A DNA stretch of 64,000 nt from the NCBI GenBank assembly GCA_028554795.2, contig CM068842.1, positions 25,330,590-25,394,589 of the forward strand. Reading direction: 5' to 3'. Positions within the stretch are counted from its first letter, which is position 1; every line of letters starts with the position of its first letter. The notes beneath the pieces were generated by a model. That model was not told the origin of the DNA. It ran no database searches and saw only the letters and a list, made by a program, of their open reading frames with translations. The translations under genes and the position numbers were made by a program. This document shows positions 14,816 through 21,904 of the stretch, piece after piece. The stretch is from Sinohyriopsis cumingii (Eukaryota > Mollusca > Bivalvia > Unionida > Unionidae).

Positions 14816-14856
14816 GGCCCTTTTCAGGGCCAGCCATATTTCTCGAAAAGAGATAG
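14816..14856 (+). terminator. Histone-mRNA-type 3' stem-loop, cassette 3 (canonical stem)
   Basis: CCAAA precedes GGCCCT-TTTC-AGGGCC at 14816-14831, then AGCCA, then CGAAAAGAGATAG at 14844-14856. Stem, loop and 5' flank agree with the metazoan histone consensus, including the outer G-C pairs. The stem differs from the other two by two compensating changes (A-T to G-C outer pair), which supports selection on pairing. Confidence 0.75.
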
Positions 14857-14884
14857 CCTTTTGAATTGCCTACCCCTTTTTTAA

Positions 14885-15128
14885 AAAATTTAAAGAAAAA
14901 AAATCCCATGTTCAATTCTCCTTGTCCCTAAACAAGCCCAAACTCTATTCCCATGTTAAATTCCCCTTGTCGCTAAAGTGTCCCACGATTTTTCGCCATG
15001 TTAATTCCCCTTGTCGCTAAAGTGTCCCACGATTTTTCTCCATGTTAAATTTCCATTGTCGCTAAAGTGTCCCAAGGGTGTTTTTAATGCTAATTCCCAT
15101 TGTCGCTAAAGTGTCCCCCTTCACTACT
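14885..15128 (+). repeat. Subterminal ~46-bp tandem repeats and right terminus of E1
   Basis: Five imperfect units of the form CATGTTAAATTCCCCTTGTC + GCTAAAGTGTCCCACGATTTTT, ending in TTCACTACT. E3 carries homologous repeats at both ends (35768-36110 and 49590-49907) with the same last bases, so this is the TIR end and probably the integrase or terminal-protein recognition region. Confidence 0.8.
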
Positions 15129-15480
15129 GATAAACGGACAACAAGAACCAACAGAAAATATACAACTAAATTATGAACAGAATCGTATAGGACGTGCATA
15201 TCATCGTTTAATGTCATTCATGGGACGTGATAAAAATGTTGATACTGGATTGCAAATATCACAATATGATTTCAGAACTTTGTATCCGATTTATTATTTT
15301 TCACTGGAACATCTTGATCTATCAAAACAATCTGTCGTTGATGTACATCTTAAAGCAACATTGAATACAGGTGGTGCTAATTATAGAGCAATCGCGGTCA
15401 TACTCAGCGATGAAGCCATGTTAATTGAAGGTGGTAGTGGTCGAATGAGAGTCGTTGATGCACCAGTGGAAAATCTCTAA
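15129..15480 (+). pseudogene. Major capsid protein, C-terminal fragment cut by E1 insertion
   Basis: About 117 codons in frame from the junction. The first ~10 codons of the longer ORF beginning at 15100 come from the E1 terminus and are not part of the gene. The segment has the MCP C-terminal pattern: YDFRTLYPIYYFSLEHLDLS, then SVVDVHLKATLNTGG and YRAIAVILSDEAM, comparable to the last ~110 residues of the E1 MCP but of a different lineage. The 5' part should lie on the far side of E1. The remainder is open to the stop. Confidence 0.75.
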
Positions 15481-15509
15481 TTATTCAGAAAAATATTATT
15501 TATATAAAA

Positions 15510-15899
15510 ATGTCGTATAGTCATGTTAATGTTACTCTGACTCCCGGTCAGGTCAAACAGCTTTAATCAAAAACCACCAGCAAATGCGGAACTAAAATAT
15601 CACTAAAACGAGATCAGAGGGGTGGTGGTCCAAACAAATTATCGTTGACAAATAATCAGATTAAACATTTCAATAAAGCCCTAGAATCAAAAACCGGAGT
15701 TCAAATACATCTTTCTCCGAGCGCTATAAAAGATATGATTAAAATAGGTGGATTTTTCACACTATTAGCTGCAATACCAGCACTACTTGCAGCAAAAGCT
15801 GCTGCGTTACCTGCGATAGCCGCAGCTGCTGCACCGGCGTTAGCAAAAGCTGCTGCGTTAGGTGTTGCTGGAGCGGCGGGTAAAAAAGTTTTTTTATAA
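15510..15899 (+). pseudogene. pVI-like minor capsid protein with one in-frame stop
   Basis: The frame from ATG 15510 begins MSYSHVNVTLTPGQVKQL, then has a TAA at 15564-15566, and continues in the same frame to 15899. The second part has LSLTNNQIKHFNKA, then IHLSPSAIKDMIKIGGFF, then an Ala/Leu-rich hydrophobic tail. This matches an abundant Polinton protein (VTLTxGQ start, LSxxQ/IxxM repeats, GGF hydrophobic end) considered pVI-like, probably membrane-active and cut by the protease. The hydrophobic tail runs on in another frame past 15900, where Gly-rich linker sequence to the protease is seen, so a frameshift near 15895 is likely. Confidence 0.65.
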
Positions 15900-15920
15900 A
15901 ATTACTGGTGGACGATATAG

Positions 15921-16343
15921 CAAAAAATAGGGACGCGGTCTAAGATTACCGGGATCTCGCTGGGGAAAAGGTCCAAGGCTCCCACGTTAGATGTTCCAGC
16001 ATCAAATTTTGATTTACTTGATGCTGCTAAGCGATTAAAAATAAAAGCCTTTAGAGGTGTTTTTACGCGGAATCAATTACCAAAACAACCAAACAAACTC
16101 GAAACAGGTATTATTAATCTCGACGAACGTTCCGGACCTGGTACTCATTGGGTATCATACGCGGTTGATCCACGTGGAATCGTTTATTTTGATTCATACG
16201 GGTTAGCCCCACCTGCTGAATTTATCAAATATATCGCACCACTTCACGCAAGAACCAGAGGTTCCAAAGTTTGGTATTCAACGCTACCCACACAAACAAC
16301 GACAGATCCGCCAATATGCGGCCGTGAATTAATGTATATAATG
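15921..16343 (+). pseudogene. Adenain-like cysteine protease, 5' end lost
   Basis: The frame with codons from 15921 is open and includes NFDLLDAAKRL, FRGVFTRNQLP, the His block GTHWVSYAV, the Asp block IVYFDSYG, and the Cys block PPICGREL. These are the three catalytic motifs in correct order and spacing for a Polinton protease. No ATG is available upstream in this frame; the normal 5' part sits in another frame with stops. The residues after the catalytic Cys (RELMYIM) are atypical, as GHLC or GQYC is usual. The frame then runs into the next gene without a stop. Confidence 0.7.
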
Positions 16344-17342
16344 GTTGATATTTACGGAAGAAGATCTTCCCGCGTTAAGAGAAAATCCGGCGATGTTGAT
16401 CTATCGAAGTATGCGACTAAAGATGAACTCGCTGATATCATGAATCTTGCTGGAGTTGATCCAGATGAGGTCGTTATTTTTCAAGATCGATATGGTAAAC
16501 TAAAAACGAGCAATATCAGATGGAATGATATAGTTCGACGAGTACTTGGTGCAGTTACGGATAATATTCCCGTGTTTACTGACGGTGGTAGAATCAGAGA
16601 TTCAAGTGTATCATTTGCAACAATTAGAAATGAAATTGCAAGAAGCGTTGCTAATCGCGTGAAAAATACCGGTGACACAATGACGGGTGAACTCAGCATG
16701 AACGGAAATAAAATAGTGGTTTTAAGAGATCCAACATCCGACGAAGATGCAGCAACAAAAAAATATGTCGACACCGTAGATGGTAAATTATCCACACTGC
16801 GGGCCGAGTATGACGTTCACGTGGGCGCTTTTGCAAGATTTCGCAGAAACCATCAAAGAACCGCAGAAGAATTCTTCGGCACTCCGCACTCCATTCACAT
16901 AAATCTCGTTGATATCAATACGAACATCGACACGATCAAACGAACACAGCAAGACATCGTAGCAGAGATTCCTGAGATCGTTAATAAAACCAATTTGATT
17001 AAAATTCCAGCCGGAATAACTCCCGGACATATCACAAACATCGTATGCACAGTATCATCGGGATTCACAACATGGTCGCAGCAAAATAAAACCATCAACT
17101 ATACCGCAACAATCACTGGCGTGTACAGGCTGTCTGTGTTCAGTGGTGCAAAATTTAAAATATTTACAACGTATCTATGGCGTCATTCAACGGATAGGTT
17201 TTCCGGGGTTGTATCTGTTATATTAAAAAGCGTAACCGAAGAAATATTTATTCTGGAAGCAGATGATGAAACGTTAGACTCAACATCTTACTGGTGGTGT
17301 TTGGAATTTGTAGCTGAAACACCTCAATTGTTTTCTGCATAA
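16344..17342 (+). CDS. Fibre-like protein with phage tail-fibre motif
   Basis: The start is taken at the ATG at 16344 (MVDIYGRR), a start type typical of the gene downstream of the protease in Polintons; the frame also continues upstream into the protease. About 332 residues. Residues 5-110 include KYATKDELADIM. At 16671-16772 there is GDTMTGELSMNGNKI followed by DAATKKYVD, the motif repeated in bacteriophage tail fibres (trimeric shaft). A coiled stretch follows, and the last ~120 residues are beta-rich with a YWWCLEFVAETPQ end, like a receptor-binding head. Probable role: vertex fibre or host attachment (inference from family logic). Confidence 0.6.
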   Translation, partial: VDIYGRRSSRVKRKSGDVDLSKYATKDELADIMNLAGVDPDEVVIFQDRYGKLKTSNIRWNDIVRRVLGAVTDNIPVFTDGGRIRDSSVSFATIRNEIARSVANRVKNTGDTMTGELSMNGNKIVVLRDPTSDEDAATKKYVDTVDGKLSTLRAEYDVHVGAFARFRRNHQRTAEEFFGTPHSIHINLVDINTNIDTIKRTQQDIVAEIPEIVNKTNLIKIPAGITPGHITNIVCTVSSGFTTWSQQNKTINYTATITGVYRLSVFSGAKFKIFTTYLWRHSTDRFSGVVSVILKSVTEEIFILEADDETLDSTSYWWCLEFVAETPQLFSA

Positions 17343-17348
17343 AAATAT

Positions 17349-17627
17349 ATGGACGGTGCACAATACAGATACAATCAAGCGCGTGAATGGCAGGCGGCGC
17401 TAAAAGATCGAGTCGAACAATATACAGTAAAAGTACAAAAATATCGACGACGATTAGTTATCGTTGATGTGATTGTTTATTCGGTATCCGCTGTTGTTGC
17501 TGGAACCGGTGTTATAACATCAGCGGTGACAATGATGGCACCAGCAGCTGTAACTATTTGTATTTCATCAGCAACAACGATTGCAGGTGTGCTTAATATC
17601 ATCACAAAAAAATATGCACCTGCATGA
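17349..17627 (+). CDS. Small protein with central hydrophobic spans
   Basis: 92 residues, beginning MDGAQYRYNQAREWQAALKD: an amphipathic charged first third, then two adjacent hydrophobic segments (VIVDVIVYSVSAVVAG and APAAVTICISSATTIAG), then a short basic tail. It starts 6 bp after the fibre-like gene and its stop overlaps the next ATG. It could be one gene with the following ORF split by a frameshift, because the next ORF has the DGIISDVEF pattern seen downstream of such membrane domains in Polinton proteins. No function known. Confidence 0.5.
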   Translation: MDGAQYRYNQAREWQAALKDRVEQYTVKVQKYRRRLVIVDVIVYSVSAVVAGTGVITSAVTMMAPAAVTICISSATTIAGVLNIITKKYAPA

Positions 17628-17833
17628 ATGAAAAATTATCCGATTACATGATAAGATTTCATTCAGCGACGGTCGCATACTCGAAGTTATCTTCGTTGTT
17701 ATCAGCGAATCTCAGTGATGGAATTATATCTGATGTCGAGTTTTCAATGATGACTAAAATATACGACGAAGGTATCTGTATTAAAGACATAAATACTAAT
17801 AATGACAGAATTACTCCAGCAGATCGTGACTAA
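17624..17833 (+). CDS. Small helical protein, possibly the 3' part of the preceding gene
   Basis: 69 residues, with KLSSLLSANLSDGIISDVEFSMM resembling a helix-DGxISDEEF motif common in Polinton ORFs. It overlaps the ORF before by ATGA and the penton start (17802) at its end. Because the family motif normally follows a hydrophobic N-terminus in one protein, this may be a frameshifted continuation of 17349-17627. Confidence 0.42.
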   Translation: MNEKLSDYMIRFHSATVAYSKLSSLLSANLSDGIISDVEFSMMTKIYDEGICIKDINTNNDRITPADRD

Positions 17834-19181
17834 CACAACTCCGCCAAAGATAACGATGATCTCGGTAAGTTCAACTAATCCTGAATTTAGTATTAACTTT
17901 CCTACTGCAATTCCAGTAAAAGAAATTGCACTGGCTCAATTACGGGTATATTACAGCTGGCCAAATATCAGATCAAAATCATTTAATGGTACACCAGCAA
18001 ATAATTTGCTTGTATTTGCTAACAAGAACAAACCAGATGGTACTCCTGACTGGATAGATGTTGGAATACCCACTGGTAGTTATGAGATCGAACAAATCAA
18101 TGAGGAATTTCAACGTAGAATAAAATCAATAACCGGAAAAGAAGCAAAAATATCAATTAACGTTTATGAACCGACGCTGTCCTCGACGGTTGAGATACAT
18201 TCTCCTGATTATGCCGTAGATATTTATCAATCCACGATAAGATCCGTACTTGGTTGGCCTGAAATTCCCCCGGTGTATGAAGGACCACCAGAACCAAAAC
18301 GAGCTGATTTTATGTCAACAAGTAGCTCTCGTCACGATATTGAAATGAATTCAAATTGGTTAGATTATATAGAATTAAAACCAGAGGTGATAGGTGGAGA
18401 ACTTTATTATGATCCTGTACTTATTTCTTATAATCTTAATGGAAGTATTATTGCTTCGAATATTGATTCTATATTTTCTTCAATAAACTCAGACCATGCA
18501 ATACAGTTAAATAGTTTACGTGATAGTTTTCGGGAGTATTTATCTGATTTGACATCTGCGCGCGATAATATCATCAGGTACATGGAAGTTTTAAATTTTA
18601 TAGTTAATTCTTCTGAAAATATTTATAATAGAATTAGAGATGTAGTTCTTAAGTCATCAAGCGATTATAAAAAAATCCTTCACAGCCAAATACAAAATAT
18701 CCGAAGCTGATATTGCAACATTTAAGTTCCCTGATTATAATCCAGATAAATTAAGAAAATCTGTCAATGATGTCATTGCTGAATATTTTCCTAAAATACT
18801 CGATGCATGGAGAAAAGTAACATCACCTCCAACTGTTCTTAGACATAATAATGATCCACATGGCGGCGGCAGACACGTTCTCCGGGAATCGTTAACATAA
18901 CCAGCACGATCGTGGTCAATCTGGTTTGTGACGTAGTCGATGGCAGCTATCAAATACATCTCGGAAAATCAAATCAGGCTCAACAAGGATATATTTTATA
19001 TACATTTACACCACAAGTTCCCCCTGGAAGTTTAATCGTGCAAGAACCAACTAATCCTGTGTATCTGCGGTGTCACAATAATATGTTAACACGAATAAAT
19101 TTTAAGCTCACAGACCACCTTAATCGCTTAATTGACATGCGTGGAGAAGAGCTTGTGATAAATCTGTATGTGAAATCTTAA
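17802..19181 (+). pseudogene. Penton-like protein with inserted helical domain, frameshifted
   Basis: The ATG at 17802 opens MTELLQQIV, then FSINFPTAIPVKEIALAQLRVYYSWPNI, the penton N-terminal pattern, and DVGIPTGSYEIEQINEEF. The C-terminus is at 18912-19181, with LVCDVVDGSYQ, YTFTPQVPPGSLIVQEP and RINFKLTDHLNRLIDMRGEEL, the typical Polinton penton end. Between them (about 18300-18880) is a ~190-residue helical insertion not found in the E1/E3 pentons. The frame breaks near 18660-18710 and there is a TAA at 18898-18900, so the copy is dead. Strand and order agree with a late gene block. Confidence 0.7.
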
Positions 19182-19344
19182 TTAATCCAGTAAATGTTTT
19201 ATAATGTACTAGCACGTGATTGTTTTTTATACACTTAAAAAACGCCATCAGAACAGTGTTTTCAAAACACAGAGCAATTTAGTTATTGATGAATACGGAA
19301 GCGAGAACAGTTAGATGAGCTCCGCCGAGAACATATTATTGAGA
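19182..19344. other. AT-rich spacer after penton
   Basis: No ORF or repeat of note; AT-rich sequence leading into the tandem repeats. Confidence 0.4.
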
Positions 19345-19720
19345 TCAATTGGTACTTAAAATTATACAAATCAATCAGTTTGCTAATTCTGATGGGGTAA
19401 TTGGTACTTAAAAGTATACAAATTAATCAGTTTTCCAAAAAATACTACAAAAAAATATTGTATTATTATTCTGAAATATTTTTATTATTATTCTGAAATA
19501 TTTTATCCTTTGTGAATCAATCTGATGGGGTAATTGGTACTGAAAATTATACAAATCAATCAGTGCGCTAATTCTGATGGGGTAATTGCCACTTAAAAGT
19601 ATACAAATCAATCAGTGTGCTAATTTTGATGGGGGTGGTTGCTACTCAAAAGTATACAAATTAATCAGTTTTCCAAAAAATATTTTATTATTATTCTGAA
19701 ATATTTTATTTTTTATGTAA
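19345..19720. repeat. Degenerate ~50-bp tandem repeats
   Basis: The unit AATTGGTACTTAAAAGTATAC + AAATCAATCAGT + GCTAATTCTGATGGGG recurs near 19349, 19399, 19532, 19584 and 19637, with an AT-rich spacer holding TTATTATTCTGAAATATTTT between some units. Confidence 0.75.
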
Positions 19721-19929
19721 ATTAATTCTGATGTGATATACAGTGAGGGAAATTATATTACTACTCAGTCGTTACCCGCTGACATAATTTTTCTTAAGTA
19801 TCTTATGCGGGTACTGATTGTTTTTTTTTTTTTTTTTTTTTGTTTCGTATTCGCTGGATAATTCCGACCTGATCTTTTCTATTGCAACAGAAAGAGGAAT
19901 AAATTAATTTACTTGATCATCATTCACCA

Positions 19930-20105
19930 TAGCCAAACATATATTATGAAATGAACTTCTATTCGAGTTTTTTTAGCAAGTTCATTAAGTATCAATGAAA
20001 TGGGTATGTACAATGAATGAATGACGGCACAAACATATATTATGAAATGAACTTCTATTCGAGTTTTTTAGCAAGTTCATTAAGTATGAAATTAAATATA
20101 TACAA
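19930..20105. repeat. Direct duplication of ~60-95 bp
   Basis: AACATATATTATGAAATGAAC + TTCTATTCGAG, a T-run and AGCAAGTTCATTAAGTAT are present twice, near 19936-19991 and 20032-20085, with GACGGCACAAACATAT also repeated. A (T)18 run lies at about 19823-19841. Confidence 0.7.
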
Positions 20106-20129
20106 TGAATAATTGAATAAAGGACGGCA

Positions 20130-20378
20130 CAAACATATACGCTCAGCAAAAACCCACCCACAATAATCAAGCCCGTGGGTTATACGAAAATATGTATCAA
20201 CCACCGGTTGATACGTGGTTGAGTTTTGCTGAGCGGAGGGGCTTTTTGCTGCCGCCCCCCAATTATTATAAAAATCGCAATTATGCACAAATCACCGACA
20301 TGTTGTCAGCCATGGGGATTCGATCCTGGACCGCGAGCGTCACAGTCCAATACCATACCGACTGAGCTATCAAATCTT
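20130..20378 (-). repeat. tRNA-derived SINE-like sequence with hairpins
   Basis: On the minus strand TAGCTCAGTCGGTA (A box) and GGATCGAATCC (B box) lie in tRNA-like spacing near 20372-20315, followed by a body to about 20130. The body has perfect inverted repeats: GTATCAACC/GGTTGATAC (20194-20214) and CTCAGCAAAA pairs near 20131 and 20224. The acceptor stem is not paired, so it is not a functional tRNA gene. A direct repeat flanking it was not identified. Confidence 0.45.
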
Positions 20379-21054
20379 GTTACAAACATATGCTTCGGAA
20401 GTTAATATATAGCTAAGGAACTAATTTCGAATAATACAATTCTGAATTCAAGAAATACGTTTATGTTATATATTTTCACCAAACAAAGCTAAATTAAGGA
20501 ATTTCCTATTTACTATACCACGCCATGTATGATAGAACATCCGGTCTTATATCATCTAATTGCCAGATTTTTCCATCCTCTCTATTACTCGATAAATAAA
20601 TAATCACACATACATACACAATCTCGCATTATATTTCTGCACTGAACAAAGAAAATGCAACTGATTTTTAATTCCAAATACTATCATGGACCTACGAGTC
20701 TGTACATTGTACATTGGATCTAAAATTAACCCGCCACGATCGATACAGACTAGACGCTGGATTCTGCACTCAGTAGGACGGAATATACGTGTCGGTTTTC
20801 TGGAGGTTAGATGAAATATACATGTATTCTATATGTTGCGCTGTTCTAATAGGGCAGAAAATACACGAACTGTATATTTTTATAAGTTAGAAATCATAAA
20901 TCAATTCTGTGATGCATACTGTTCAACTGACCTTGGATGTTATAGCCATAAATTACTTCCCTTTTATGAGTAAAAAAATAAGTAGTATAATAATGACAAT
21001 TTCTGACCCCCCCCCAAAAATAAATATAATTCGAGATGGTGATGATAGTTAACA
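20379..21054. other. Non-coding AT-rich interval
   Basis: No ORF of note on either strand and no clear repeat. A C-run (CCCCCCCCC) occurs at about 21007. Confidence 0.4.
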
Positions 21055-21546
21055 CTACTGAAAGGTGATTTTCTGCTTATATTTTTTTGAGAAAGCAGAT
21101 CTGGTTATATTTTCTGCTACTTTTTGCACTGAAGACGGATTAATATCAAAGTATTTCGCAGCAGAACGTATCGAACGAAATATAATTACTTCGCCAGTTT
21201 CTGTGTTTGTGGAATTTACCGCCCTCTTTCCGATTGTTTTACATCTTCCAGTATTACCAGGTGCAGAGTTCACGCTTTGTGTGACAACACGAAGGTTGGA
21301 TAAGGAGTTGTTCTGAGGATCCCCGTCAACATGATCAATAACAAGATCATCTTTGATCACTCCGAAGAAACACTCATACGTGAATCGATGACACAGATAT
21401 CTTTTCTTCCCAACTGTAAATCTAAGATAGCCAGTATTAGAAACAACGCCAACCGGTCTCTTCAACCTGCAGTGTCTGATCATGCCATTACGATCTGATT
21501 CATAGTTTGTTATTGTGGGATGTGGGACAAATATATTTTGCTCCAT
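21055..21546 (-). CDS. HNH endonuclease with NUMOD-like DNA-binding tail
   Basis: 163 residues. The core reads KKRYLCHRFTYECFFGV, then VIDHVDGDPQNNSLSNLRVVT, the HNH_3 type with catalytic His in IDHVDG and Asn in NNSLSNL. The C-terminal part (GEVIIFRSIRSAAKYFDINPSSV) is a NUMOD1-like helix-turn-helix. Such enzymes are homing or free-standing nucleases in large DNA viruses and phages. The gene is intact although the neighbours are decayed. It is opposite in direction to the polymerase gene and 89 bp from the next minus-strand gene. Confidence 0.8.
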   Translation of the reverse strand: MEQNIFVPHPTITNYESDRNGMIRHCRLKRPVGVVSNTGYLRFTVGKKRYLCHRFTYECFFGVIKDDLVIDHVDGDPQNNSLSNLRVVTQSVNSAPGNTGRCKTIGKRAVNSTNTETGEVIIFRSIRSAAKYFDINPSSVQKVAENITRSAFSKKYKQKITFQ

Positions 21547-21635
21547 ATATGCAATAATATTATTTGTTCAAATCATTGTTTGTCTGAAATCTTGATATAT
21601 AATCCTCCACGGATTTTACAGCGTTTTCACTATTA

Positions 21636-21860
21636 TTAATTTTTTTTGTCATAATATCTTTTAAGTTCTCTGAACCGTTTTCCACCGCACTTTCCACATA
21701 ATCCTGTTTTTCCTCGCACTCCAATACCACATCGCAGACACGGTATTGGTCCTAGACTTCCTCGTCGTATACTTTGTAAGTGCATCCAACAAAATTCCTT
21801 TTTGCAGGATTTGTTGCATCGATTTACTGAGCCGACCATCAACCATTTGCATTGAGACAT
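21636..21860 (-). CDS. Cys-rich zinc-binding small protein
   Basis: 74 residues with Cys pairs: C4, C16, C20, C25, then CLRC and CGKCGG. Two treble-clef-like clusters are likely. The homologue at the right end of E2 (27544-27913) shows the same order (CNKxC, PxxCxxCxxGVRG, CxxCGGxRxRxLxxYY). It starts 44 bp from the polymerase ATG on the other strand, so both may share a bidirectional AT-rich promoter (21861-21904). Function unknown. Confidence 0.6.
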   Translation of the reverse strand: MSQCKWLMVGSVNRCNKSCKKEFCWMHLQSIRRGSLGPIPCLRCGIGVRGKTGLCGKCGGKRFRELKRYYDKKN

Positions 21861-21904
21861 TGTATATATATAATTTTCTTTATTTAAATATTTGTTTTAA
21901 TTAT

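Larger units (their letters stand above)
1..15128 (+). mobile_element. Polinton/adintovirus-like element E1 (left end outside window)
   Basis: The gene set is diagnostic: protein-primed PolB, FtsK/HerA ATPase, retroviral-type integrase, penton, MCP and adenain-like protease, all on the + strand, intronless and closely packed. The right end is placed at 15128 because the last bases, CACTACT, and the preceding ~46-bp repeats match the termini of element E3, whose boundary is fixed by a target duplication. Immediately after 15128 the sequence continues as the MCP gene of a second, unrelated Polinton. The left terminus and the expected duplicate of GATAAA (15129-15134) lie outside the window. Most ORFs are open, so the element looks recent. 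Confidence 0.92.

Noticed and set aside
20130..20240. Hairpins considered as a hammerhead ribozyme.
   Set aside because: The CTGATGA and GAAA core elements are not found in the needed positions.
20313..20376. tRNA gene on the minus strand.
   Set aside because: The A and B boxes fit but acceptor arms do not pair; better explained as a SINE head.
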